This document shows, piece after piece, positions 1-9,288 of a DNA stretch of 64,000 bases. Position 1 is the stretch's first letter. Each line of letters starts with the position of its first letter. The stretch comes from CBDCYH01 sp965224105 (GTDB lineage: Bacteria; Bacteroidota; Rhodothermia; Rhodothermales; JABDKH01): positions 2,108,001-2,172,000 of the forward strand of contig CBDCYH010000002.1 of the NCBI GenBank assembly GCA_965224105.1, in the 5' to 3' direction. The notes below the pieces were generated by a model, which was not told the origin of the DNA, made no database searches, and was given only the letters and a program-made list of their open reading frames with translations. Made by a program: the position numbers and the translations under genes.

Positions 1-141
1 TTTTCCGGGCAAGTCGTTGGTGAACGTTAGGCTGTTCCCGATAAACAGGAATCTTAATTTCTCTGACTGCTGGATCTCCTCCATCCCGGAGCAGGACGAC
101 AGCACCAATGCCAGTACGATGTGGAGTAGGGTAGTTTTCAC
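1..141 (-). CDS. SGNH/GDSL-type hydrolase lipoprotein, N-terminal fragment
   Basis: Only the first 47 codons lie in the window; the gene runs off the left edge. The start is a GTG at 139-141, because an in-frame stop lies just upstream and no ATG intervenes. The N-terminus is a hydrophobic signal ending in LSSC, a typical lipobox, so the product should be a lipid-anchored exported protein. After a short linker comes FIGNSLTFTNDLPG, which matches block I of SGNH hydrolases (the Ser of GNS being the usual nucleophile). Substrate cannot be inferred. The family call rests on one motif; the lipoprotein signal is clear. Confidence 0.7.
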   Translation of the reverse strand, partial: MKTTLLHIVLALVLSSCSGMEEIQQSEKLRFLFIGNSLTFTNDLPGK

Positions 142-257
142 TTCAGAGTTTTACTTTCAAGTATATGTCGTTCCGGGAGATTGGTAAAGTCAATCACAAG
201 TGCCTGTTTTTTTCGGCATACCGGGATGAGCCACAATACCGATTGCTAATTGACTAG

Positions 258-1529
258 GTGTCTGAAAATTTATTCAGTGGGTATATGATGATGAAGCATG
301 AACTTTTTGGAGGCAATTCTGCCTGGGATACGTTCATTAGCTTGATAGCTGTTCTGTGTGCTGTGATTGTCCCTCTTTGGCTTGTGTTGGACGTTCCGCG
401 TTTCTACGGTGTTGGAGCAGAGTTAGTCATAACACTACTTTTTGTTGCAGACATTGTGGTCCGGATTAGAGCCGGTGGTTATCGAGGTGGATCAAAGCCA
501 ATGCGGCGCTACCAATCCGGGGGCTTCCTGGTGGATATTTTGGCAGCCCTTCCCCTGGTTCTCATCAGTGGTCCATCAGTGTGGCAATTGCTGCGTGTGC
601 TGAAGTTGTACCGGGTTGGTGGATTTCTGCGAACGTGGCGTCGCACGCATATCGGTAACACGAATGCTCTTTCTCTTGCATATTTCGTGTTCTGGCTTAC
701 CGTCCTTGCGCACTGGATCACCTGCGGATGGATGGCACTACGAAATACCGCCTCCGACACGGTTACGCAGTATTTGGATGCACTCTATTGGACGGTGATG
801 ACGCTCACGACGGTCGGGTATGGGGATGTTGTTCCATCCAATAATCTGCAAACTCTCTACGCGGTGATTGTCATGATTATCGGAGCTGGAGTGTACGGCT
901 ACGTCGTCGCAAACATTGCCCGCATGCTGTCCAATATGGACCCGGCCAAGGCTGCATATCTGAAAGAAAGGGATCAACTTTCTTCCTTTATGCGATATCG
1001 AAACTTACCCGCCTCGTTGCAACATCGGATTCACGACTACTACGATCATCTCTGGGAGCAACAACTATTCTATTCCGAGTCGAATGTGCTTCATTCGCTC
1101 TCACCATCTCTGCAGACCGAAGTGTCGCTTGCTCTGCGAAAAGATATCATCGAGAACGTCCCTCTGTTCAGTGGAGCCACTCCCGCTTTTATCCGCGATG
1201 TTGCTTCGGAATTGGAGGCTGTCGTTTATGCTCCGGGTGATTACATCATCCGGGCAGGCCAGGTCGGCACCACGATGTTTTTCATCAACAGAGGTACCGC
1301 CGATGTGCTTTCCGAAGATGGCGCGACAGTATTCAGAAGGGTTGAAGCAGGGGATTACTTTGGGGAGATCGCCTTATTTCTGGATGTACCGCGATCTGCA
1401 AGTGTCAAAGCAACGTCGTACTGCGACTTGTATCGCCTGGATAAGAAGCAATTTACCCGTCTCCAGCAATTCTATCCTGACGTCGCCTCCAAAATGGAGC
1501 GGAGAGCGCGTGAGCGTTTTGACAGGTAG
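258..1529 (+). CDS. Voltage-gated-type potassium channel with C-terminal cyclic nucleotide-binding domain
   Basis: This 423-residue integral membrane protein has the six-helix ion-transport fold in its first ~220 residues, including an S4-like segment with repeated Arg/Lys (around LLRVLKLYRVGG). The pore loop carries the K+ selectivity filter TVGYGD at residues 185-190. A linker leads to a CRP-like cNMP-binding domain in roughly the last 130 residues, containing the phosphate-binding-cassette pattern FGEIALF followed by PRSASV. It should conduct K+ with gating by cAMP/cGMP or a related ligand. The listed start is GTG at 258; an ATG triplet at 285-293 is an equally plausible start. It stands alone and converges on the symporter gene. 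Confidence 0.9.
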   Translation: MSENLFSGYMMMKHELFGGNSAWDTFISLIAVLCAVIVPLWLVLDVPRFYGVGAELVITLLFVADIVVRIRAGGYRGGSKPMRRYQSGGFLVDILAALPLVLISGPSVWQLLRVLKLYRVGGFLRTWRRTHIGNTNALSLAYFVFWLTVLAHWITCGWMALRNTASDTVTQYLDALYWTVMTLTTVGYGDVVPSNNLQTLYAVIVMIIGAGVYGYVVANIARMLSNMDPAKAAYLKERDQLSSFMRYRNLPASLQHRIHDYYDHLWEQQLFYSESNVLHSLSPSLQTEVSLALRKDIIENVPLFSGATPAFIRDVASELEAVVYAPGDYIIRAGQVGTTMFFINRGTADVLSEDGATVFRRVEAGDYFGEIALFLDVPRSASVKATSYCDLYRLDKKQFTRLQQFYPDVASKMERRARERFDR

Positions 1530-1549
1530 CGGGGGCCCGGGGTTTTAGT

Positions 1550-3136
1550 CTAGATGGCAAAGACCAGGTAGATAAGCACGACGACGGAGACAATAGCCAG
1601 GCTAGCAGCTTTGGTGTGCTTCCACTGTGTTAGGTCAACGTCTCCCGAGTACCTCTGCTCGAATGGCGTTTCTCGTGGATACATCTTTCCCAGGACAAGC
1701 ATCATTATCACCGACAACACAAAGACAATCCCCATATAATGGAAGAAGTTCATGTACTGCGTGATGGCATCCTTCAACACGAACGATCCTATGATCATTG
1801 CGGCGAGACTTGAAAGTAAGGTTGCGACTGCCGCTGTTCCGGAGGCTCGTTTGTCAAGGAGTCCCACGACTACAATCGCGAGGAGAGGAATGAAGTAGAT
1901 CCCGTTCATGTCCTGGAGGTATTGAAAAATACCTCCAGCGCGGGTTAGGAGCGGAGCTGTGAGCATGGCGAAAATAGCTACTCCGATGCCAACAATTTTA
2001 CCAATTCTTACAACCCGCTCATGACTCGCATCCGTGCGAATCCTGCTTTTATATATTCCCAAACTAAAAAGTGTCGCAGTCGAGTTCAGCGCAGAGTTAA
2101 ACGAAGACAATATGGCTCCCACCATTACGGCTGCGAAAAACCCTGTCATTGGACTCGGTAGTACGCGACGCACAACCAGACCATACGCGCTGTCCTTGTC
2201 GATGCCGTCGCCAGCAAATAGGTAGAAAGCTATCATCCCGGGTAGCACCAGAATTATTGGCGCCAGAATTTTAAAAGTACCGGCAAGCAAGACACCCTTC
2301 TGACCTTCCGCGAGAGATCGCGCTCCGAATGTTCGCTGGATTATCTGTTGGTTGGTTGTCCAGTAGAAAACGTTAAGCAACAGGACTCCGGTAAACAGCG
2401 TGTGCCAGGGGACCGATTGATCGTTTGTACCGAGTGAATTGAAACGCTCCGGGTTTGCCTCCACAAGTGTTCCGAGAGCCGAGAAGATACTCGCACCATC
2501 TCCGGCAACTGCGCGGAGCCCGTAGTACACGATCGCCAGACCTCCTACCAGAAGCCCGACTGCGTTAATGGTATCGGATATTGCGACCGTCCTCAAGCCA
2601 CCCCAGATAGCATAGATAGAACCGATCGTCCCGATGATCCAAACAGCAATAATGAGATTCGTTTGATCACTTGCAATGCCCGTTAGGCTGGGGATGTCCA
2701 GCATTCCCGTCAGTCCTTTTGCTCCCGTGTAGAGAATTATCGGGAGCAGGAGGAACGTGTAGGCTGATACAAAAATGAGGGTGGTAATTGTTCGCGTAGT
2801 TTTTCCGAACCGCTCTTCCAGAAACTCCGGGATGGTTGTGATTCCGCTGCGCAGATAACGCGGTAGAAAAAATAGCGCTAGCAGCACCAGAGCGAGCGCC
2901 GCAACAACTTCCCACGCCATAACCGAAAGACCATCAGCAAACGCAGCTCCGTTTAAGCCAACTAACTGCTCTGTAGACAGGTTGGTGAGGAGGAGCGAGC
3001 CTGCAATTACTCCCGCAGTAAGACGACGACCCGCGAGGAAATAGCCGGACTCTGATTCGTGATCATCAGACCGTGTTATGTACCAGGTAAGTACAGCAAC
3101 GAATAGGGTGAAGAAGAGAAATGTTGCGAGTGTCAT
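1550..3136 (-). CDS. Sodium:solute symporter (SSS/SLC5 family)
   Basis: A 528-residue, very hydrophobic protein with about 13-14 predicted membrane spans. The N-terminal region carries the SSS pattern SGYFLAGRRLTAGVIAGSLLL followed by STEQLVG, where SLC5 members bind Na+. Later blocks (VPWHTLFTGVLLLNVFYW, ILSSFNSALNSTATL) match sugar and myo-inositol-type SLC5 transporters. Solute specificity cannot be read with certainty; the SSFNS block and NQQIIQR motif favour a sugar or sugar-like substrate. It is followed upstream on the same strand by cutC and a zinc dehydrogenase at short spacings, so a small co-transcribed uptake and metabolism unit is possible. Confidence 0.9.
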   Translation of the reverse strand: MTLATFLFFTLFVAVLTWYITRSDDHESESGYFLAGRRLTAGVIAGSLLLTNLSTEQLVGLNGAAFADGLSVMAWEVVAALALVLLALFFLPRYLRSGITTIPEFLEERFGKTTRTITTLIFVSAYTFLLLPIILYTGAKGLTGMLDIPSLTGIASDQTNLIIAVWIIGTIGSIYAIWGGLRTVAISDTINAVGLLVGGLAIVYYGLRAVAGDGASIFSALGTLVEANPERFNSLGTNDQSVPWHTLFTGVLLLNVFYWTTNQQIIQRTFGARSLAEGQKGVLLAGTFKILAPIILVLPGMIAFYLFAGDGIDKDSAYGLVVRRVLPSPMTGFFAAVMVGAILSSFNSALNSTATLFSLGIYKSRIRTDASHERVVRIGKIVGIGVAIFAMLTAPLLTRAGGIFQYLQDMNGIYFIPLLAIVVVGLLDKRASGTAAVATLLSSLAAMIIGSFVLKDAITQYMNFFHYMGIVFVLSVIMMLVLGKMYPRETPFEQRYSGDVDLTQWKHTKAASLAIVSVVVLIYLVFAI

Positions 3137-3166
3137 TGGCTTTGAACAGGTGCAATTGTAATGAAG

Positions 3167-3889
3167 CTAATCACGTTGCCGAGTTTTTACAACCGCGGAG
3201 ACAACGTTTCGAACTAGCGATGCCCGGGTTCTGCCTTCTTCTGTGATGCTTGAATAGGCGTGAACGCCAAAATTCCTGTCATTGGGAAGGACTCTTGCAA
3301 TTGAAGCGATATGATTTGCGGTAAGGCCGCCGCAAAGCAAAAGTACGATATCTGATGGCAGGCCTTCGTAAATGTCGGCCAGGTTCATCAATCGACACGA
3401 GCCAGAGTCCTGCTCAGTACAGGCGGTGAGCACTTGATTGACTCCCATGTCGTTCAGAGTTTGAAAGCCTCGAACCCGATCAGCTACGTCGTCAAACGCG
3501 CGGTGGAATGTTGTAGATAAATCAAAATGGTTGGCCGCTTCCAAAAGGGGTGCAAGCAATTCAACATCAACATTCCGGTTTCTTACTGCCCCCACGACTA
3601 TTCCATCTGCTCCCGTACCTGCTATATCGCGAATGGTTGAGAGCGAGGTATTGAGATCGAATGGACTGTAGGTGTAAGCACCGGATGCGGGCCGGATCAT
3701 CACTTTGAGATGTACCGATTCCGCACACACCCTTCCGGCTGATTCAACACATTCCAGGGACGGGGTCAATCCACCAACATGCAGACTGGAACATAGTTCG
3801 ATCGACGTTGCCCCACCTTCGCAAGCAGCCACAACATCGCTCGCGGTTGACTTCGGCGTCTCGCAGTTTATACACGCTTCAATGATCAC
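3167..3889 (-). CDS. cutC: CutC family protein
   Basis: A 240-residue TIM-barrel protein of the CutC family. The diagnostic start is present: an acidic E near residue 4, then GGATSIELCSSLHVGGLTPS, the family hallmark, and later VMIRPASGAYTYS and FHRAFDDV. CutC was first described in copper homeostasis in E. coli, but its biochemical role remains uncertain, so the name should not be read as a proven function. Its stop lies 30 bp from the start of the sodium symporter gene downstream, which suggests co-transcription. Length is typical for the family. Confidence 0.88.
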   Translation of the reverse strand: MIIEACINCETPKSTASDVVAACEGGATSIELCSSLHVGGLTPSLECVESAGRVCAESVHLKVMIRPASGAYTYSPFDLNTSLSTIRDIAGTGADGIVVGAVRNRNVDVELLAPLLEAANHFDLSTTFHRAFDDVADRVRGFQTLNDMGVNQVLTACTEQDSGSCRLMNLADIYEGLPSDIVLLLCGGLTANHIASIARVLPNDRNFGVHAYSSITEEGRTRASLVRNVVSAVVKTRQRD

Positions 3890-3948
3890 GACCTAACTGG
3901 CCACTACAATTTTTACATGCTCAGGTGCATGGCTGTCGTTCGACATCA

Positions 3949-4998
3949 TCATGCGAATCTGTCGATAACAGTGATTCCCGGTTTTTCTTTCTTGTCGAAC
4001 GTCGCGAGATAATGCGGCGCTTCCGTCAAAGCGATTCTGTCGGTAACTAGCATCTTCGGATCCAACCCAGAGTCCTCAATCAAAGAGAAGATTTCCTGGT
4101 ATTTGTGTGCCTGGATTCCATGGCTTCCGATAATTTCAAGTTCGTGTGCAATTAGCGCATCAGCTGCGAATTTTTGGATCGATTCGCCCTCGGTTAGGAG
4201 ACCGACCTGGATATGTTTACCGCGCCGCCGAAGGGACCGCAGCGAATTTTGAAAAGCCGACGTAGTACCAACGGCATCGACTGAGATATGCGGACCACCG
4301 TTTGTTACGTCCACAATTTCCTCTACCACGGACTCTGCCGTGCGCACGTTTAAGACGGCTGTTGCTCCGAGATTTTGTGCAAACGAAAGTGTGTCATCCG
4401 AGACGTCAATCGCAAGGACGTTTGCGCCTTTCGCCTTGGCAATCATTACTACTGAAAGCCCAACCCCGCCGCAACCGTGGACGGCGACCCAGTCACCGGC
4501 CGCGACTTTGCCTTGATCTACAAGAGCGCGGTAAGCAGTTACGAACCGACAACCCAGCGATGCTGCTTCAGAAAAGTTCATACCGTCGGGTAGTCGCACG
4601 AGACTTTGATCTGCGTAATCAATCGCCACGTACTGCGCGAATGATCCCCAAGCCGTGAATCCCGGCTGGAATTGATTGCGGCAGACTTGGTGATCCCCGG
4701 CTCGACATTCCACGCAATCGCCACATCCGCAGACAAAGGGAACCGTGACTCGATCTCCAACCTTCCAACGTGCAATGCCGGAGCCGACCACTTCGATGGT
4801 TCCCGCAAGTTCATGGCCCGGTACATGTGGGAGTGTAATAGTATTGTCGTGCCCCATCCAGCCATGCCAATCACTTCGGCAGATACCCGTCGCTTCCACT
4901 TTTACGACGACCGCCGACCTTGACGGGATTGGTGTAGGGGCCTCGACCAATTCAGGAATCTTGCAAAACTGATCGAAGAGGATAGCCTTCATTGTCAC
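3949..4998 (-). CDS. Zinc-dependent alcohol dehydrogenase family protein (MDR superfamily)
   Basis: A 349-residue medium-chain dehydrogenase. Catalytic zinc ligands are visible at C40 and H62 (in GHELAG), with C150 as the likely third. The structural zinc lobe has four cysteines at 92, 95, 98 and 106. The Rossmann glycine motif GCGGVG is at residues 175-180 and is followed by a D (AIDVS), which favours NAD over NADP. All active-site elements are intact. The substrate is unknown. The start at 4998 gives MTMK; an ATG two codons later is possible. It lies on the same strand as cutC with a 59-bp gap. Confidence 0.9.
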   Translation of the reverse strand: MTMKAILFDQFCKIPELVEAPTPIPSRSAVVVKVEATGICRSDWHGWMGHDNTITLPHVPGHELAGTIEVVGSGIARWKVGDRVTVPFVCGCGDCVECRAGDHQVCRNQFQPGFTAWGSFAQYVAIDYADQSLVRLPDGMNFSEAASLGCRFVTAYRALVDQGKVAAGDWVAVHGCGGVGLSVVMIAKAKGANVLAIDVSDDTLSFAQNLGATAVLNVRTAESVVEEIVDVTNGGPHISVDAVGTTSAFQNSLRSLRRRGKHIQVGLLTEGESIQKFAADALIAHELEIIGSHGIQAHKYQEIFSLIEDSGLDPKMLVTDRIALTEAPHYLATFDKKEKPGITVIDRFA

Positions 4999-5085
4999 TG
5001 GTAATCTCTGCAGTCGCGCACATTGAGCGCTAGCAAGATACCCTTCGAATAAACAAGATTCCGTATTCGTTCATTAGACCTAAAC

Positions 5086-7290
5086 CTACAACTGAATCAG
5101 ATAGGTAAGCTTGGCAACCCCGAGTCTATTATTCAGAATTGCAGCTCGAGGATCGAACCTGTCATCATCTCCGGCGACGTGGTAGTTCGTATTAAATACG
5201 AGAAAGAGATCGCTACCCGGCGTATGGATCCAGTTGATCCTGATATTTGCCTGTACATCTTTTGAGAAATTGTCGTACTGGATAAGAGCGTTTGCGAACA
5301 GCTTCCGATTCTTTGCAGCTTGCAAAACGATAGATGCGGTTGTTGCGTCGAACTTTCCATTGGTAATGGGCAGGTCGATGACGTTGTGGTTGGCGCCGAC
5401 CTCAAACTTAAAGTGCTTGGAGTAGCGATAGCCCACTGTGACATTGTAATTAGACCTGTTGCCATTGAAGAACTGGCCAAAGCTAGTGCGCGCACTTACC
5501 CACGTTCGTCTACTCCGATCGGTGTTGCCGCTGATAAAGAAACGGTTTGCATTGTAGTCTCCTGCGGGGATGATAGCGCCATCTCGTATTTCGAACGAAG
5601 AATCAAGCCGTTCAAATGTTCGCTCAACGGAAACGGAAGCGTTGTCTCTTGCAACAAAGGACAGCCTCAAATCGCCAAATATTTCTGAAGACTGTTTGCG
5701 TCCGTCCTGGCCGTTGATGAGCGATCCAAGACCGGTAATCGAAAGCTGTCGGACGAACGGATTCTCTGTTCCGAATCGTGGCCGGTACTGGGCGATGGAG
5801 CGGTACTCTACAAGATCCCTCCGACCCACAAAACCTAACTTCGGGTCAAACTGTGTTCCGACATTCCGATAAAACGCGGAGAACCGGTACAGGTCGCTCG
5901 GGCGAATGCTTAGACTCGCAGAGCCGGCGGCGTCGTTTGTGCTCGAATCAGAATCCCAAACGTTGGCAAGCCAGCCAGAAATTTCTGAGTTTCCGAGGAA
6001 TCTCATGGTGGCGTCAACTCCGCCGGCGCGATTAAACGTGTCGCCTTGTTCAAGGTTGGTAAAAATGGCACCAACAGTAGTGCGTGGCAGGGGAGTGGCG
6101 CGGACTCGGGCAACTGCATTGTTGCTTGCGCTCAGGCCGAGGTCTTTATCTTTTCTTGTTTGGATATCAAGCAAGCCGATCGAAAACGGTCCGGCCTGTC
6201 CCGTAATGCGGGCGCCCGCCAGGATGTCGTTGTCAATCCCAATTCGCCTTGAGAAGAACGTTTCCGTTTGGCGCGAGTCACCGAATGAAAACAGGCCAGA
6301 GCGTTCGAGAAAAAATTCGCGCTTCTCAGGGAAGAAGAGGCTGAACCTGTCGAGGTTGATCTGGACATTGTCTGCTTCTACCTGGGCGAAATCTGTGTTG
6401 ACCGTTAGGTCGAGCGTAAGATTTGAGGATATCCCATACTTAATATCAACACCAGCGTCCCGGACAAACTCGGACTCGGTTGTGGACGATAGACTTTCAC
6501 GGACACTCTGTGCTCCGGTAATCAGGTACGGTTTTATCTCAATGTTCCGGCCTCGCCGGAGATCTTGCAGTCCGTTTAGACTGGCATACTGGGAAACTTG
6601 AAGAATGCCAGCACTGTGGTCGAGTGAGATGTACGGCCAGATTGCCTGTTCATTTTTTCGGTTGATTCTCCGCAAGACGGCAATCCCCATCTTAGGAGCA
6701 TCGTCTTTGGAAAACCGGATCGTTCGAAAGGGGATAGCGATTTCAAGCGTCCAGCCCTGTTCGTCAATGTTACCTTCGCTGTGGAAAATACCGTCCCAGT
6801 TGAAATCATTCAGGGAGAGATCCTCATCGGTGATGATAGCGTCATCCTGCGTTCCCAACGGATTCATTTCGAAGAGGTATGCGTTCCTTTTGTCATTGTA
6901 CGTGTCCAGCATGATCCAGAGGTTGTCGTCTTTGTCGATGCGTCCTCCTCGTTCGAAAATGTTTGCCCGTATTTTGTCTGGCTCGCTGTCGTAAAATCGG
7001 AAGGCGAAGTATAGATTGTCTTCATCGAACGCTATGCGCATCTCCGACCGTTCTGTTGGTGCCACGCCGGGGTCGGGGAGTCTCTGGACGAAATCTCCTA
7101 TTGGTTCGATGGATTGCCAAACGGCGTCGCTGAGGTCGCCATCAATCACAGGTGATGTCGTGACGTAGGTTGCGGTAACTTCGCGCGACATATCAGGCCC
7201 TACGGATTGACCTGAACTAGTTGGGGCGTGTAGGACAAGAAAGAGGGCGAACGTGATGGCGGATGGATACCGCATCGGCAAGTCAAGCAT
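5086..7290 (-). CDS. DUF5916 family protein with N-terminal CBM9-like domain, outer membrane
   Basis: A 734-residue exported protein. After a signal peptide (hydrophobic run ending near SSGQ) comes a carbohydrate-binding family 9-like domain (VIDGDLSDAVWQ, DNLYFAFRFYD). The remainder has alternating polar/aromatic beta-strand texture typical of an outer-membrane barrel and contains FFPEKREFFLE, characteristic of DUF5916. The CBM9-like resemblance does not prove glycan binding, and no substrate is established. The start could be ATG 7290 or ATG 7275; the latter leaves a more conventional signal peptide. A terminator for tRNA-Ala lies just upstream, so this gene needs its own promoter. Confidence 0.85.
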   Translation of the reverse strand: MLDLPMRYPSAITFALFLVLHAPTSSGQSVGPDMSREVTATYVTTSPVIDGDLSDAVWQSIEPIGDFVQRLPDPGVAPTERSEMRIAFDEDNLYFAFRFYDSEPDKIRANIFERGGRIDKDDNLWIMLDTYNDKRNAYLFEMNPLGTQDDAIITDEDLSLNDFNWDGIFHSEGNIDEQGWTLEIAIPFRTIRFSKDDAPKMGIAVLRRINRKNEQAIWPYISLDHSAGILQVSQYASLNGLQDLRRGRNIEIKPYLITGAQSVRESLSSTTESEFVRDAGVDIKYGISSNLTLDLTVNTDFAQVEADNVQINLDRFSLFFPEKREFFLERSGLFSFGDSRQTETFFSRRIGIDNDILAGARITGQAGPFSIGLLDIQTRKDKDLGLSASNNAVARVRATPLPRTTVGAIFTNLEQGDTFNRAGGVDATMRFLGNSEISGWLANVWDSDSSTNDAAGSASLSIRPSDLYRFSAFYRNVGTQFDPKLGFVGRRDLVEYRSIAQYRPRFGTENPFVRQLSITGLGSLINGQDGRKQSSEIFGDLRLSFVARDNASVSVERTFERLDSSFEIRDGAIIPAGDYNANRFFISGNTDRSRRTWVSARTSFGQFFNGNRSNYNVTVGYRYSKHFKFEVGANHNVIDLPITNGKFDATTASIVLQAAKNRKLFANALIQYDNFSKDVQANIRINWIHTPGSDLFLVFNTNYHVAGDDDRFDPRAAILNNRLGVAKLTYLIQL

Positions 7291-7298
7291 TATCAGAC

Positions 7299-7333
7299 AA
7301 AAAAAGTAAGTGCTAACAAGCTAGCACTTACTT
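7299..7333 (-). terminator. Intrinsic terminator downstream of tRNA-Ala
   Basis: A perfect 12-bp inverted repeat (7304-7315 with 7322-7333, 6-nt loop) is followed, reading leftward, by a run of seven U (A7 at 7299-7305 on the plus strand). This is a textbook Rho-independent terminator for the leftward tRNA-Ala transcript and separates it from the DUF5916 gene. Confidence 0.9.
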
Positions 7334-7354
7334 ATTTGGATCGCAACGTGGCAG

Positions 7355-7427
7355 TGGAGCTAAGCGGAATCGAACCGCCGACCTCTTCGTTGCGAACGAA
7401 GCGCTCTACCAACTGAGCTATAGCCCC
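7355..7427 (-). tRNA. tRNA-Ala (anticodon CGC)
   Basis: A 73-nt cloverleaf on the minus strand beginning GGGGCTATAGCTC. The anticodon stem CTTCG/CGAAG encloses the loop TTCGCAA, giving anticodon CGC (complement at 7392-7394), which reads GCG. The acceptor stem contains the G3:U70 wobble pair that identifies alanine tRNAs, and the TTCGATTC T-loop is present. The 3' CCA is not encoded. Confidence 0.97.
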
Positions 7428-7474
7428 ATCAGAGAGATGAGGCTATTACACTCGAGTAGAGATCTGGTTGCTGG

Positions 7475-9250
7475 TTACTTCTGGCTTTCCTTTTCGCCCG
7501 CAACGACTACGACTGTTCGCTCGCGGATGCTTGCAAGGGCTTGACCACCTTTGGCGATGGCTTCGCCGCTGTATGTGATCTGGCTGTCGCCGCCGATCTC
7601 GAAATTGATTTCGGATGGAGCTGGAACGCTTTCGTCCTTCGACGGACAAACCGGAATCTCTTCGACAACGTGAGTGACAGATGTGGTTCCATCGGCGGGT
7701 CCCTGTGCGCCATTTGGAGCGGCGCCGAAGTTCATAAGGACTACAAGATCCTGCCAATCAGAGTTAGGTCCGTAAGGATCAGCATTGCCAAGTTCGAAGA
7801 CAAATAGGGCCTGGTTTGAACCAAGAGATACCGTGCCATCTGCGGCCAGATGCGGACCAAGGATATCCAGCAGTTCTTTCTGATCAAGGAATCCCTGATC
7901 CTGGGGAGGAGTCGCCCCGTGGCGCAACACTTCCAGTCCGAGTGGAGAATTGCGACTATCCTGTGTGTCTATCAACATCCAATCTGCCGGGTTGGCCGTT
8001 GTTGTGCCGTCATCGACAATCATGCGGAATGCGTTTGCAGTGAGGCCTGTTGGCGTTCCAGCCGCGTAAATTTTGTCCGGCGCAAATGGAAGCGATGTGG
8101 ATCCAACGCTTGAACCAAGCATGTCGGTTGGGTCACCCCACGGTTGTTCGGTTTCATTGCCGAAATGTAACTCGGAGGTAACTGGCAAATCGTAGATCCA
8201 GTTGATGCCTCCCATCCCATCTGTTTGATACCGCTGCAATTCGCTCCCAAGCACTTGAGCACTAACGATGAAGTCATCTTTTGGTACCACAGACTTGTCG
8301 ACGATGTCCCATTCGAGGTCGCAGACAGCGGGTGCCGGAGTAGAAACGGTTGTTGTTCCTGAGTGGCTGTTAATTGCTACAAGACCGCCAACGAGTGATG
8401 TTTTCGTTTTCAGCGAGATATTACTTGAGCTAGTAGCATCCTGCGCAACAATCACGAGGCCTTCCCACGAAAATGCACCCATAGGTTCGAAGTCGCCATC
8501 TTGCACAACCAGGACGCCGGCTCCTGAGAAATCCGAAGTTGGTTTGAAATCTCCGTCTACATGCACAACAGAAGGTGCTGAAAGCGTGCCGTACGTACCG
8601 CCGACGGGTGCAGTTAGTGATGTTGTGGCATTGGCAAGTGCATCCTGCAAGATTGCCACGTAGTCGCTCTTGTTAACCGCTGGCTTTATCGAATTGTTGC
8701 CACCAACACCCTTCACAGACGCGCTTGGCAGACCTGCCTGCACTTTCGAAACACTTCCGGCCGGTACCTGTACCGCGGCAACGGGCTTCATGTAGGCTTT
8801 GCCTCCACCCGAGCTTAGTGACCGGTTGTCGTTTCCATCGATGGCAAAACCACCGGTCGTCGAGACAGAGACGGTGTCTGCCCCGAGAAAGACGGCTGAT
8901 TCCACCGGCGTCTCAAAGAGCAGGTCGGTGTCAATCGTATGTTCGGCCTGACCCGCAAATCCGGTTGTCTTCAGATGCAGCTCGCCGTAGCCAGAATCGG
9001 TGATGGTGTAATCGTATTCACCTTCCGATACTTTCACGTCCGATCGTTGCCGTACAACATCCATAAGTGCCTGACGCGCTTCGCTTACGCCGCGGCTAAC
9101 CCCCGACTTTGCGATCTCTCGCGCGACCACCTGGTTGCCATATTTCCCCTTATTCGCCGCAGCGGCAAGATCCGTTTGCCGATTGGTGAGCATGATCATT
9201 GCCCCGAAGGCAAGTGATGCTGCAACGATAATGTAAATTCCACGTCCCAT
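7475..9250 (-). CDS. PilX-like N-terminally anchored membrane protein with extracytoplasmic beta-rich region
   Basis: A 591-residue protein with one N-terminal membrane helix (about residues 4-20), a short helical region, then a long Gly/Ser/Thr/Val-rich extracytoplasmic part. Blocks such as GVLVVQDGDFEPMG and GLVIVAQD resemble the repeated region of proteins annotated as PilX N-terminal domain-containing. No canonical prepilin cleavage motif (G followed by Phe and Glu at +5) is visible. It is the last and largest gene of a three-gene leftward cluster with the two pilin-like proteins upstream, separated by 38 bp. The most likely role is as a minor pseudopilin or surface-filament component, but this is inferred from architecture and context. 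Confidence 0.6.
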   Translation of the reverse strand: MGRGIYIIVAASLAFGAMIMLTNRQTDLAAAANKGKYGNQVVAREIAKSGVSRGVSEARQALMDVVRQRSDVKVSEGEYDYTITDSGYGELHLKTTGFAGQAEHTIDTDLLFETPVESAVFLGADTVSVSTTGGFAIDGNDNRSLSSGGGKAYMKPVAAVQVPAGSVSKVQAGLPSASVKGVGGNNSIKPAVNKSDYVAILQDALANATTSLTAPVGGTYGTLSAPSVVHVDGDFKPTSDFSGAGVLVVQDGDFEPMGAFSWEGLVIVAQDATSSSNISLKTKTSLVGGLVAINSHSGTTTVSTPAPAVCDLEWDIVDKSVVPKDDFIVSAQVLGSELQRYQTDGMGGINWIYDLPVTSELHFGNETEQPWGDPTDMLGSSVGSTSLPFAPDKIYAAGTPTGLTANAFRMIVDDGTTTANPADWMLIDTQDSRNSPLGLEVLRHGATPPQDQGFLDQKELLDILGPHLAADGTVSLGSNQALFVFELGNADPYGPNSDWQDLVVLMNFGAAPNGAQGPADGTTSVTHVVEEIPVCPSKDESVPAPSEINFEIGGDSQITYSGEAIAKGGQALASIRERTVVVVAGEKESQK

Positions 9251-9288
9251 TGTTAAACGCCAGTATTATTGCTGAGATTGAATTGCTG

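Noticed and set aside
1530..1549. G/C-rich run CGGGGGCCCGGGG plus TTTT between convergent genes
   Set aside because: The possible stem has only a two-base loop, so it cannot fold as a normal terminator.
5906..6601. 231-codon open frame on the plus strand
   Set aside because: Lies wholly inside the DUF5916 gene on the opposite strand, with no recognisable domain and a composition typical of antisense shadow frames.
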